This document shows positions 1 to 8,368 of a DNA stretch of 64,000 bases, one piece after another. Origin of the DNA: DATHTS01 sp041940425 (GTDB lineage: Bacteria > Acidobacteriota > Blastocatellia > Pyrinomonadales > Pyrinomonadaceae); the NCBI GenBank assembly GCA_041940425.1, contig JBGTSF010000003.1, forward strand, positions 1-64,000, read 5' to 3'. Under the pieces are notes generated by a model. The model was given only the letters and a program-made list of their open reading frames with translations, was not told where the DNA came from and made no database searches. How positions within the stretch are numbered: position 1 is the first letter of the stretch; every line of letters starts with the position of its first letter. Position numbers and translations under genes: made by a program.

Positions 1-696
1 CGGCGGAGTTTTCGAAATTCCTTTTGTTTTCGGTTCGACCTCTTCGCGCTCCATCTGCGTGTAGCTGATAACGTGAACGCTCACGCTGCCTTCGAGCAGT
101 TCTCTAAAAGCCGCGTTTCGCGCGCTTCGCTCATTTACCGAATCCGTGCCGTCGGTAATTAAAACGAGATGCTGATTTTCGACCTTTGATTTCCGCAGAA
201 AATCATTCGCTAATTCGAGCGCGTCAACAAACGCCGAACGCCTGCCGAAATTCAAGCCGGTTTTCAAAATTTCTCTGAGTTGCGCTTTATTGGAAGTCCA
301 TTCGGCGAGAATTTTCGCTTTGTCGTTGTATTCGATGATCGCTACGGAATCTTCCGCTCTCAAATTTTCGATCAGACCGAGCGCGGTATTTCTGGTTTGA
401 TTGATGCTTTTCGCCATCCGCATCTCACCGCCCGTGTCGAGAACAATCAGAACATTCGCCGGAATCCGCCGGATGCTGTCCGCCTGGTGCAGAATATCGT
501 CTTCATTGATAACGAGGTCTTCCGCTTTGACATCCGGCGCGAATTTTCCCGCGCTGTTTACGGCGGAAACATTCAGCTTGATCTCTTCCGTAAAAATTCT
601 TTCCTCATCGTCCTTCGGCGGCGGATTCTGCGCGAAAGCCGCGAAAGCCAGAGCGAATATAAAAAATACCGGAAACGCGAATTTAGTTCTCATCAT
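1..696 (-). CDS. VWFA-domain secreted protein (partial, runs off left edge)
   Basis: Read leftwards from an ATG at 694-696 the frame stays open to base 1, so only the first 232 residues are visible. Residues 1-22 are a signal peptide ending in AFA before QNPPP. Residues from about 85 form a von Willebrand factor A fold: the strand VLIVLDTGGEM, a helix region with RAEDSVAIIEY, and the later strand LVLITDGTDS. This arrangement matches the VWFA-related secreted proteins abundant in Acidobacteriota (TIGR03436-like); their exact role is unknown, and protein-protein adhesion is the usual guess. The metal-site motif reads DTGGE where the classical MIDAS is DxSxS, so metal binding may be weak. The C-terminus lies outside the window. 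The gene is divergent from nothing visible on its upstream side except a 96-nt gap to the next minus-strand gene's 3' end. Confidence 0.8.
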   Translation of the reverse strand, partial: MMRTKFAFPVFFIFALAFAAFAQNPPPKDDEERIFTEEIKLNVSAVNSAGKFAPDVKAEDLVINEDDILHQADSIRRIPANVLIVLDTGGEMRMAKSINQTRNTALGLIENLRAEDSVAIIEYNDKAKILAEWTSNKAQLREILKTGLNFGRRSAFVDALELANDFLRKSKVENQHLVLITDGTDSVNERSARNAAFRELLEGSVSVHVISYTQMEREEVEPKTKGISKTPP

Positions 697-792
697 AAAA
701 ACCTCGGTCTTTGAATTATTTTTATGATGCGGTAAATGCTGATTGATATGCTTTACGAAATTAAGTTTTGTTTAATAAATCATATTTAAAGC

Positions 793-1236
793 CTAGACAA
801 GTTTTTCTTTTTCTTTTAGTTTCCGCCAAACCAAATTTACTATTCCGTCAACCGTGCGAAATTCTTCCTGCAAATTTTCCGGCAGCAATTTGATTTGAAA
901 TTCTTCTTCGAGGCTCAACACGATCTCGACATCAGCCAAAGAATCGTGCTGCCAGAAGAAATTCAGATTTTTCGTGAAATCGTCTTCGGCGGAAAGCCGC
1001 GAAAGATCGGCTTCGAGTTCTCTTTCCAAAATCTGCCGAACTTTCCGAACGACAAAAAACGGAACGCCTTTTTGTTCAAAATATTTCTCGTAAAAATCTC
1101 TTTCGTTTAATTCCTGCCGTCCGTCGAAAACTTCTTCGATTGTGCGGTCGCGTTTTCTGATGTCCCGGATTGCAAACGGCAATATCGCTAAGACAAAAAG
1201 AACCGCAATTCCGAAACAAATCAAAAACTGTTCCAT
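793..1236 (-). CDS. membrane-anchored acyl-carrier-protein-like protein
   Basis: A 147-residue protein. Residues 4-23 are one hydrophobic membrane segment, followed by a basic stretch RDIRKRDR that would lie in the cytoplasm. Residues 62-140 look like a phosphopantetheine-carrier fold: a first helix VRKVRQILERELEAD, then HDSLADVEIVLSLEEEF, where DSL with Ser99 matches the 4'-phosphopantetheine attachment site of acyl carrier proteins (DSL followed by an acidic helix II). The stop of the upstream gltX is 6 nt before this start, so both are probably one transcript. Carrier function is inferred from the motif alone; no synthase or ligase lies nearby. It could also be a carrier-like fold that is never modified. 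Confidence 0.6.
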   Translation of the reverse strand: MEQFLICFGIAVLFVLAILPFAIRDIRKRDRTIEEVFDGRQELNERDFYEKYFEQKGVPFFVVRKVRQILERELEADLSRLSAEDDFTKNLNFFWQHDSLADVEIVLSLEEEFQIKLLPENLQEEFRTVDGIVNLVWRKLKEKEKLV

Positions 1237-1242
1237 AGAAAT

Positions 1243-2736
1243 TTATAAATTCCACGCGACCTGACTCTTAAGGCGCATCATTGATTTTTCCTTTCCGAGC
1301 GTTTCAAAAACCGCGATCATCGAAGGTCCGACCGCCAAGCCTGTGAGCAATGCTCTCGCGCCGTTCATTATTACGCCGAGTTTTGTTCCCTTTTCTTCGG
1401 CGAATTCGGAAACCGTTTCATAAAGCGGATCGTGTGTCCAGTCTTCGAGCGATTCGAGACGGTCGGCAAGTTCGAGAAGCCACACTTTTAAATCAGGATG
1501 TTTTTTTAAATTTTTATCAATCGCCGTCTGATCGAAATCGTAATCTTCCGAAAAATATGCGCGTCCCTGCGTCGAAAAATCTTTTAAGGTAAAAAATCTT
1601 TCGCGGATCAGATCAATCGTTTTTTCAAACCATTCTCTGTCTTCGTCTTCGTATTCCTCGCGCCAGAGCTTTGCCGCTTTCATTTCCGTTTTGACATACG
1701 GCAGTAAATCTTCGAGCGGCATCGTGCGGATGTATTCGGCATTCATCCAGATCGCCTTGTCGTCCGTCCAGCGTTTCGGATTATTCGCGTCGAAATTAAA
1801 CGTCGCGTTCGATTGATGAATCCGTTCGAGCGAAAATTTTTCGATGAGTTGTTCAAGCGTGTAAATTTCCTGCTCCTCGCCCGCCGACCAGCCGAGCAGT
1901 GCGAGAAAATTGCGAAACGCTTCGGGCAAAAATCCGGCATCGCGGTAAGTCGTCATCGAAACGATCTCGCCGTGAATTCTTTTACTCAGTTTCTTCCCGC
2001 CCGGAGCTAAAATTAAAGGCAGATGCGCGAAACGCGGCGGCGTTTTTCCCAAGGCTTCGTAAATTAGAATCTGTTTATGCGTATTGGTTAAATGATCCTG
2101 ACCGCGAATCACGTCGGTGATTTCCATTTCGATGTCATCGCAAACAACCGCCAGATTGTAAAGCGGATGACCATCGGAACGAAGTAAAACCAAATCTTCG
2201 GTTTCGTTGTAATCGCGTTCGTTGAGTCCGTAAACCGCGTCTTCAAAACTCGTTTTTCCCGATTCGGGAACTTTCAGACGAATCGCAAAAGGCTCGCCGG
2301 CTTCGGCGCGTTTGTCCGATTCTTCTTTTGAAAGATTTCTATATTCATTGTCGCGCAGATTTTTTACGCCTTGATTTGCCCGCGCTTTGTCGGCAATCGC
2401 CTGTTTAATATTTTTGTCGCCCGTTTGTTCTTTCGGCGTAAAATCGCGATACGCTTTTTCTTCTTCCAAAAGTCGCAAAGCAACGGCACGATGCTTGTCG
2501 GCGTTATTCGATTGAAAAACGATCTCTTCATCGGGCGCGAAACCGAGCCATTGCAAACCGTCGAGAATTGATCTTAAAGATTCTTCGGTCGAACGCTGTT
2601 GATCGGTGTCTTCGACGCGCAGAAGAAATTTTCCGCCGACATTTCGGGCGTATAAATAGTTGAAAAGCGCGGTTCTTGCCGAACCGATGTGCAGATAACC
2701 CGTCGGGCTTGGTGCAAAACGAACTCTTGTTGTCAT
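1243..2736 (-). CDS. gltX: glutamyl-tRNA synthetase
   Basis: Class I aminoacyl-tRNA synthetase of 497 residues that charges tRNA-Glu (or both Glu and Gln tRNAs if the organism uses the transamidation route). The N-terminus VRFAPSPTGYLHIGSARTA holds the HIGH-type motif (HIGS), and KLSKR in the middle is the KMSKS-type motif. The C-terminal third is the helical anticodon-binding region. Length is normal for bacterial GltX. I chose the ATG at 2734-2736 (MTTRVRF) rather than an in-frame start six codons upstream, because the family begins directly at VRxAPSPTG. The acyl-carrier-like gene follows 6 nt downstream. The tRNA-Ser gene lies 140 nt upstream on the same strand, separated by a terminator-like hairpin. 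Confidence 0.96.
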   Translation of the reverse strand: MTTRVRFAPSPTGYLHIGSARTALFNYLYARNVGGKFLLRVEDTDQQRSTEESLRSILDGLQWLGFAPDEEIVFQSNNADKHRAVALRLLEEEKAYRDFTPKEQTGDKNIKQAIADKARANQGVKNLRDNEYRNLSKEESDKRAEAGEPFAIRLKVPESGKTSFEDAVYGLNERDYNETEDLVLLRSDGHPLYNLAVVCDDIEMEITDVIRGQDHLTNTHKQILIYEALGKTPPRFAHLPLILAPGGKKLSKRIHGEIVSMTTYRDAGFLPEAFRNFLALLGWSAGEEQEIYTLEQLIEKFSLERIHQSNATFNFDANNPKRWTDDKAIWMNAEYIRTMPLEDLLPYVKTEMKAAKLWREEYEDEDREWFEKTIDLIRERFFTLKDFSTQGRAYFSEDYDFDQTAIDKNLKKHPDLKVWLLELADRLESLEDWTHDPLYETVSEFAEEKGTKLGVIMNGARALLTGLAVGPSMIAVFETLGKEKSMMRLKSQVAWNL

Positions 2737-2804
2737 ACAAAAATTTTCACGCAAAGACGCAGAGAGCGCAAAGCGTGATTTGAAAAATTTGAGCTAAAAA
2801 CACG

Positions 2805-2833
2805 AAAAGCTATCAAACCGATAATTTGATAGC
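2805..2833 (-). terminator. hairpin terminator after tRNA-Ser
   Basis: On the minus strand a 9-bp perfect stem (GCTATCAAA with TTTGATAGC, 7-nt loop) is followed by TTTT. It lies between tRNA-Ser and gltX and would end the tRNA transcript. Next to it, 2836-2876 holds a short AAATCCGAAATC-type tandem repeat of the kind seen elsewhere in this window. Confidence 0.6.
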
Positions 2834-2876
2834 CGAAAACAAATCCGAAATCGTAAATCCGAAATCTAAAATCGAA

Positions 2877-2967
2877 TGGCGGAGATGACAGGATTCGAAC
2901 CTGTGGAGGGCGATTAACCCTCAACGATTTAGCAAACCGCCGCTTTCAGCCACTCAGCCACATCTCC
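2877..2967 (-). tRNA. tRNA-Ser (anticodon GCU)
   Basis: The minus strand folds as a class II tRNA. The acceptor stem is GGAGATG with CATCTCC, the D arm holds TGGCTGAGTGGCTGA, and the anticodon stem GCGGT/ATCGT has loop TTGCTAA with anticodon GCT (plus-strand AGC at 2931-2933). A long variable arm (GAGGGTTAATCGCCCTC) marks serine, and the T arm is CAGGTTCGAATCCTG. Discriminator G and CCA are encoded in the DNA. It reads AGC and AGU codons. Confidence 0.97.
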
Positions 2968-3006
2968 GTTTGCTCTTTTGCTCTTTCCGTAAAAAAAGCA
3001 AGTTTC

Positions 3007-3034
3007 ATTCTAGCAACGAGGCGGATTTTGTCAA
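3007..3034 (-). promoter_or_regulatory. sigma-70 promoter of tRNA-Ser
   Basis: On the minus strand TTGACA (plus 3029-3034) and TAGAAT (plus 3007-3012) are separated by 16 nt. The -10 box lies about 40 nt upstream of the tRNA 5' end. Both boxes are near consensus, which fits a strongly expressed stable RNA. Confidence 0.75.
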
Positions 3035-3263
3035 GTTTCTTTCGCCCTGACTGCGTAATTTTCGTTTAAATTAATGATTTCACTCTGACAACCGATGCCC
3101 TTTCCGAAGCATCACAGTATGCAAACTTTGCCTGTTTAGGGCTTGACACAATTGATTTTTGTTAAGAAAATACCAAACGTGCGCTTATTGTCTTTGTTCG
3201 CCGTTGGTTTTTTAAAAATTAGCACTCCGAAATGATTGCTCCCGTTGTTTATTTGGAGGCTGT

Positions 3264-5021
3264 TTGGTTCAAATGATTTCTTCTTTTATTTCAAAAAACA
3301 ATATCTTAAAACCTTTGCTTGTCGCGCTGATTGCTGTTTTTGCGTTTTCACTAACAGCCGCGCCCGAAGCGAAGGCGGAAGTCATCGTCAACCAAAAAGG
3401 AAAGCTCGGCGTTGTTAAAGGCGTCGTCCGCGATCAGGCAGGCAAACCGATCGCCAATGCTTTTGTCGCCATTTTTCACGTCGGCACGTCGAAGATTTTA
3501 AAACAGGTGCGCTCGGCGGCGGACGGAAGTTTTCTGGCGAAAGTCATTCCCGGAACTTATACGATTCTCGCGGTCGCGCAGGGCTACAATCCGCAAACGC
3601 TGGCTACCGTTCAAATAAATCCGGCGGCTGAACTTGTTTACGGCTTTAAGCTCGAACGCGCCGGAAGCGGAAATACTCTGCCCGAAAAAGCGTCCGACCG
3701 CAAAAGCACTAAGTGGCGCATCCGCACGGCGAATTCGCGCCGTTCGATCTATCAAAATACCGAAGGCGAAACTCCGGTTGACGAAACCGTAACGGCTGAA
3801 ATTACGGAAGACGCTGAAGAAGAAGACGAACAATCAAACCGGCGCGGGCAAACGGTGATCGAAACATATTTTGCCGGTTCGGAAAACGGAAATTTTGCCG
3901 GATTCAATTTTGCAACGCTTCTGCCGATCAATGAAAAAACGGAAGTCGTTTTCGCCGGACAAACCGGAATCGGCAGAAACGCGCCGACGAGATTTGAAGC
4001 GAATCTGAAATTCCGCCCGAACGACAAACACGAATTGCGCTTGAACACGGCATTTGCCAATGTCGGTAAGGTCGAAATAAACGACACCGAAGAAACGCTC
4101 GGACAGGTTTCCGTGCAAGCTCTCGATGCGTGGCGCGTCCGTGAAGGAATCGTTCTCGTTTATGGAGTTGACTATTCGCGCTTTATCGGCGCGGGCGACG
4201 ATTTTTCCGTGAGTCCGCGCTTCGGTTTTCTCTTTAACCTAGATTCCAAAACCCGTCTGAGTTCGGCTTTTACGGCGCAGACCGAAGAACAAAGCTGGCA
4301 GAAGGTCATCGAACTCGAAGACACGCAGGTCGTTTTCCGCGAGCCGACCGCCGTTCAGGATTTTGTCGTCGAACAGGAAACGCCGGTCATGAGAAAATCA
4401 AGCCGTCTCGAATTCGGCATCGAGCGCGTTTTGAGCAACAGATCGAATATCGAAGCGAACGTCTTTTTCGATACGGTCAGCGGTCGCGGTATCGGGTTGG
4501 TCAATCTTCCGCTCGATTCTTTAAGCCCGAACGTTTTCGACGATTTTGTCGCCAATCAGCAAGGCAGAGCGCGGGGATTGAGAGTCGTCTATAACCGCCG
4601 CATCAACGGAACTTTCAGCACGGCGGCGGGTTACGCACTCGGAAATGGGCAGAAACTTTCCGAAAAAGCCATTACCAATCCGGCTGAAATTTTTGAAGCC
4701 GATTTCTTCCAGACGTTTTTCGGACAAGTTACGGCTGATTTCAATACCGGAACAAACGTCAAAACGCTTTTCAGATTCTCGCCGCAAGCGACCGTTTTTG
4801 CGATTGACCCGTTTCAGGGACGTTTGGCAATTTATGATCCGAGTTTGAGCGTTCTGGTAACGCAGGCACTGCCGAATCTCGGGCTTCCGATTCGCGCCGA
4901 AGCGGTCGTGGATGCTCGAAATATTTTAGATATTCAAACCGGCGTGAGCGGCGAAGAAGGCAGTCTGAAACTTTCTTCGGGACGCCGAATCTTGCGAGGC
5001 GGAATTTCCGTCAGATTCTAG
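3264..5021 (+). CDS. outer-membrane beta-barrel protein with N-terminal carboxypeptidase-regulatory-like domain
   Basis: A 585-residue exported protein. Residues 1-39 form a long signal peptide (TAAPEAKAE). Residues 48-135 are a carboxypeptidase-regulatory-like beta sandwich (GVVRDQAGKPIANAFVAIF, then GTYTILAVAQGY). An acidic low-complexity linker with EDAEEEDEQ follows at about 165-190. The rest is alternating beta-barrel strands ending with a terminal Phe (GGISVRF), the usual outer-membrane insertion signal. No TonB box or plug domain is visible, so this is not a full TonB receptor. A GGAGG at 3255-3259 sits 4 nt from the TTG at 3264 and 13 nt from an ATG at 3273, so the start is uncertain between the two. 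A TTGACA at 3143-3148 suggests an upstream promoter, but no good -10 box accompanies it. Confidence 0.75.
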   Translation: MVQMISSFISKNNILKPLLVALIAVFAFSLTAAPEAKAEVIVNQKGKLGVVKGVVRDQAGKPIANAFVAIFHVGTSKILKQVRSAADGSFLAKVIPGTYTILAVAQGYNPQTLATVQINPAAELVYGFKLERAGSGNTLPEKASDRKSTKWRIRTANSRRSIYQNTEGETPVDETVTAEITEDAEEEDEQSNRRGQTVIETYFAGSENGNFAGFNFATLLPINEKTEVVFAGQTGIGRNAPTRFEANLKFRPNDKHELRLNTAFANVGKVEINDTEETLGQVSVQALDAWRVREGIVLVYGVDYSRFIGAGDDFSVSPRFGFLFNLDSKTRLSSAFTAQTEEQSWQKVIELEDTQVVFREPTAVQDFVVEQETPVMRKSSRLEFGIERVLSNRSNIEANVFFDTVSGRGIGLVNLPLDSLSPNVFDDFVANQQGRARGLRVVYNRRINGTFSTAAGYALGNGQKLSEKAITNPAEIFEADFFQTFFGQVTADFNTGTNVKTLFRFSPQATVFAIDPFQGRLAIYDPSLSVLVTQALPNLGLPIRAEAVVDARNILDIQTGVSGEEGSLKLSSGRRILRGGISVRF

Positions 5022-5045
5022 ATATTTTAATAATCTTGGAAGTAG

Positions 5046-5113
5046 CCGCAGGTAAACGCGGATACATGCAGAACAAATGATCTGTGTTTATCTCGCGAAA
5101 ATCTGCGGTTATT
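5046..5113. repeat. degenerate inverted short-repeat element (10-nt family)
   Basis: Left arm from CCGCAGGTAAACGCGGATAC and right arm ending in AAATCTGCGGTT are inverted and imperfectly match. They resemble the CCACAGATAAACACAGAT family at 23259, 28771 and 56230. The remaining sequence up to 5285 is AT-rich and shows no gene. Confidence 0.55.
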
Positions 5114-5285
5114 TTTTTCCAAATTCTCGGATAAATTGCGGAATTTGTAAATAAAATACTGTATTTATCGGACTTTCTGCTAAACTGTGTATAGTGTTTC
5201 GCGTATTCCAACAGTTGAAAAACGCGATGGAAACTTGGAACAAATATTGCCTAGAAATTTTTTGGTGAAGTATGCCTTCTGACAG

Positions 5286-8240
5286 ATGAAAGGAAAAGTG
5301 CTGACAAGTTGGAGCTTGATCTGGCTTCTGGCGACGATTTTATTAGTCGCCGGCGGCGCGCTTAATCTTTCACAGAGGGCTTATCACAAACTGCCGCCGA
5401 CCGACGGCGTGGTTTGGGTGCAGAAACAAGACGGCGGTATTTACGCCGAACGAGTTGAAAAAGGTTTAGCCGCCTCGCGTGCCGGAATTTCCGTCGGCGA
5501 CCGGCTGCTCGGCATCGGTTTCGACGGGCAGAAGAAAATAGATGAAATTACATCGCCCGCCGACGTTCAAATGTATCTCGAAACGGCGGGCGTTGACGGC
5601 AACCTGACCTACTGGTTTCAACGTCCTTCATATACATTTTCAAACAATTTCTATTTTGCCGACCTGACGAAGATTGATACGCTTCCGCGATGGTCGGCTT
5701 CGATCGTTTTTCTGACCTTGGTCGGAATCGTCTGGCTCGGCGTCGGGATTTTCGTTCTCTTTAAACAAGGCAGCCACGCGCCGTTCGTCCTGCATTTTGC
5801 GACCGTCTGTTTAGCCGCGTTCGTTTTTCACGTTTACAAACCGCTCGGTTTGGGCGAAGATTTCGATCTCGCGGTTTCGCTTCTCGACGATATGGCGTTT
5901 GCCTTTTTCGTGCCGCTTTTTCTGCATTTCTGCATCCGTTATCCGGTCAGAAGCGAGGTTTTCGACGAGTCGCCCTGGAAAACTTTCGCGCTGTATGTTC
6001 CGGCAGCGATCATTTCAACCGGATTAATAGTTTTTTCCGTATTGCCTCAACTTTTTATTGAGTCTGCAATTTCCAATTTTCTCGTCGGATTGATAGACAG
6101 ATTCGATCTTTTCAAGCTTTTTTACTTCGCCAATCTTTATCATTTTATCGGCGGTATTTCGGCAGGCGCGGTATTTCTTATATGGCGGTTTCTTAAAAAT
6201 AAAAAACATCCGCTTATCCGCCAGCGTCTGAAATGGGCAATGTGGGGAACTATCTCCGCCGTTCTGCCGATTCTCGCGTTTCAGATCGCCGGAAGATTTG
6301 TTTCCATTCCGAACGATAGTTGGACGAACGGTTTAACGATTTTGCCGCTTGCTTTGATTCCGCTCAGTTTCGGTCATTCGGTCGTCCGTTATCGTTTAAT
6401 GGACGTTGATGTCGTCGTCCGCCGCGCATTGGTTTACGCGATGACGACGCTGGCGATTGCGATGATGATCGGCGCGGTCGCGCTCGGTCTGGTTTTTCTT
6501 GCAGTCGGCAATAATCTTTCGACACCGGAAATAACGCTTCGCGCTCTGATCGCTATCGTCGCGATGGCGGGCATCGTTCTTTTGAGCGAACCTTTGAAAA
6601 AATTCCTGCAGGAAAAAGCCGACCGCTATTTTTACGGCGAACGTTATGACCTCAGGCGCGGGCTGCTCGATTTCGGCAGAACGCTTTCGGCGACGACCGC
6701 GCTCGAACCTTTGCTCAACGCTCTGACCGAAAGACTGCGGCAGGTTCTCGATGTCGAAAAAGTCGCCGTCTTTATCGAAGACGAAAACGCGTGCGGGCAA
6801 TACAAGATCGCCAAATCAATCGGGCTGAACGGCTACCACGTCCCGTCTGATTTCCGCCAGATGATTCGTGAAAAATCGGCGCAGAAGGGCGGCATCGTCC
6901 GCGCCGACGAACTCGAACTGCTCGAAGTCGAAAACACGAACGGCAACGGCTTCCGGCGGCAGGAACTTCATTATTTTGTGCCGTGCGTCGCGCGCGGAAA
7001 AATGGTCGCCGTCATCGGTTTGGGACGCGCTTCGGACGGCTCGCTACTTTCAAGCGAAGATTTGGATATTCTGCAGACGGTCGCCGGTTATGTCGCCGTC
7101 GCCGTTGAAAATTCCCTGCTTTATCAGGAACAGGAAAAACGCGCCGCCGAACTCGCGCTGCTCAAAGAATTCAACGAATCAATCGTCGAATCGGTCAATG
7201 TCGGTCTGCTCGCGGTTGACGAAAGCGGGCGCATTACGCGCTGTAATTCGACCTTTGAAGATATGCTCGAACTGCCGCGCGAAGAAGCGGTCGGGAAACT
7301 CGTCGAAGAAGTTTTCGACGAAGCCTTTGCGATCAATCTGGAAAATATTTTAGGAAAATCGCGCTGGCATTTAACGGAAGTCCGCAACGCCTATAAGCTC
7401 TATACGACGAGTTACAACGGCACGCCTCTGATCCTGAATGTCGCCGTCGCGCCGCTTCGTTCGGTTTCGGAAAATCAGACGGGCGCGATTGTCGTTCTGG
7501 AAAATGTTTCGTCGCGCGTCAAACTCGAAGAAACTCTCCAGCAGAGCGAAAAACTTTCCTCGATCGGTCTGCTCGCCGCCGGTGTCGCGCACGAGGTCAA
7601 CACGCCGCTGACGGGAGTTTCGAGCTATACGCAGATGCTTCTCGGAATGGTTCCCGAAACCGACCCGAAACACGAACTTCTGCAAAAGATGCACAAGCAG
7701 ACCGAACGCGCTTCGAACATCGTCGGCAATCTGCTGAATTTTTCGCGCACCGGAAACGCGGCTGATTTTATCGAAATTGACATCAACAAACTGCTCAACG
7801 ACACGCTCCAACTGCTCGAACCGCAGATGAGAAAATCGCAGATCGAAGTCGTCAAAAACTACTCTGCCGTTCCGCCGCATATTTTCGGAAATCCCGGAAA
7901 ATTACAGCAGGTTTTCACGAATCTGATTCTCAACGCCCGCGACGCGATGCTCGGCGGCGGCACGATCACTCTTTCGACCAATTCCGATGACGAGCAGGTC
8001 AGCATCGAAGTTTCCGACACGGGCGAAGGCATCTCGCCGGAAAATCTGAATAAGATTTACGACCCGTTTTTCACGACCAAAGGCGTCGGAAGCGGCACCG
8101 GACTCGGACTCGCAGTTTCCTACGGCATCGTACAGGAACACGCCGGAAGCATCGAAGCGGCGAGCGAGATCGGCGAAGGCACAACTTTCCGCCTCGTTTT
8201 TCCCGTCGCTCACAAACAAAGACAACGCGCCGTCAGTTAA
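5286..8240 (+). CDS. large membrane sensor histidine kinase (PDZ, multi-TM, GAF, PAS, HisKA, HATPase)
   Basis: A 984-residue sensor kinase. Residues 8-28 are the first membrane segment. Residues 40-110 form a PDZ-like domain facing the periplasm (AERVEKGLAASRAGISVGDRL). About eight further membrane segments fill 130-430. A GAF domain follows at about 455-615 and a PAS domain at 630-740. The HisKA helix has the phospho-acceptor in GVAHEVNTPL (His769). The ATPase has the N-box (NLILNARDAM), G1 (DTGEGIS) and G2 (GSGTGLGLAVS). The PDZ plus multi-TM input resembles ComP-like kinases. No response regulator is adjacent; the orphan NtrC-type regulator at 52.7 kb is a possible partner, but nothing in the sequence links them. 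Confidence 0.9.
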   Translation: MKGKVLTSWSLIWLLATILLVAGGALNLSQRAYHKLPPTDGVVWVQKQDGGIYAERVEKGLAASRAGISVGDRLLGIGFDGQKKIDEITSPADVQMYLETAGVDGNLTYWFQRPSYTFSNNFYFADLTKIDTLPRWSASIVFLTLVGIVWLGVGIFVLFKQGSHAPFVLHFATVCLAAFVFHVYKPLGLGEDFDLAVSLLDDMAFAFFVPLFLHFCIRYPVRSEVFDESPWKTFALYVPAAIISTGLIVFSVLPQLFIESAISNFLVGLIDRFDLFKLFYFANLYHFIGGISAGAVFLIWRFLKNKKHPLIRQRLKWAMWGTISAVLPILAFQIAGRFVSIPNDSWTNGLTILPLALIPLSFGHSVVRYRLMDVDVVVRRALVYAMTTLAIAMMIGAVALGLVFLAVGNNLSTPEITLRALIAIVAMAGIVLLSEPLKKFLQEKADRYFYGERYDLRRGLLDFGRTLSATTALEPLLNALTERLRQVLDVEKVAVFIEDENACGQYKIAKSIGLNGYHVPSDFRQMIREKSAQKGGIVRADELELLEVENTNGNGFRRQELHYFVPCVARGKMVAVIGLGRASDGSLLSSEDLDILQTVAGYVAVAVENSLLYQEQEKRAAELALLKEFNESIVESVNVGLLAVDESGRITRCNSTFEDMLELPREEAVGKLVEEVFDEAFAINLENILGKSRWHLTEVRNAYKLYTTSYNGTPLILNVAVAPLRSVSENQTGAIVVLENVSSRVKLEETLQQSEKLSSIGLLAAGVAHEVNTPLTGVSSYTQMLLGMVPETDPKHELLQKMHKQTERASNIVGNLLNFSRTGNAADFIEIDINKLLNDTLQLLEPQMRKSQIEVVKNYSAVPPHIFGNPGKLQQVFTNLILNARDAMLGGGTITLSTNSDDEQVSIEVSDTGEGISPENLNKIYDPFFTTKGVGSGTGLGLAVSYGIVQEHAGSIEAASEIGEGTTFRLVFPVAHKQRQRAVS

Positions 8241-8253
8241 AATTTTTATTTTC

Positions 8254-8340
8254 AAATAGCCGCAAAAAAGCACAAAAAAAACGAAGAGAATAATTTTTTA
8301 ATTGCTCTTTTGTAAATTTTTGTTTTTTTTGCGGCTATTT
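8254..8340. repeat. inverted repeat, possible bidirectional terminator
   Basis: AAATAGCCGCAAAAAA (8254-8269) and its exact reverse complement (8325-8340) enclose about 55 nt. It lies between the kinase and the flavoprotein gene. On the plus strand the right arm carries a T-rich run, so it may stop transcription. It also resembles the other paired repeats of this window. Confidence 0.6.
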
Positions 8341-8368
8341 ATCTTCCGCATTTGTTAAATTCAAACTG

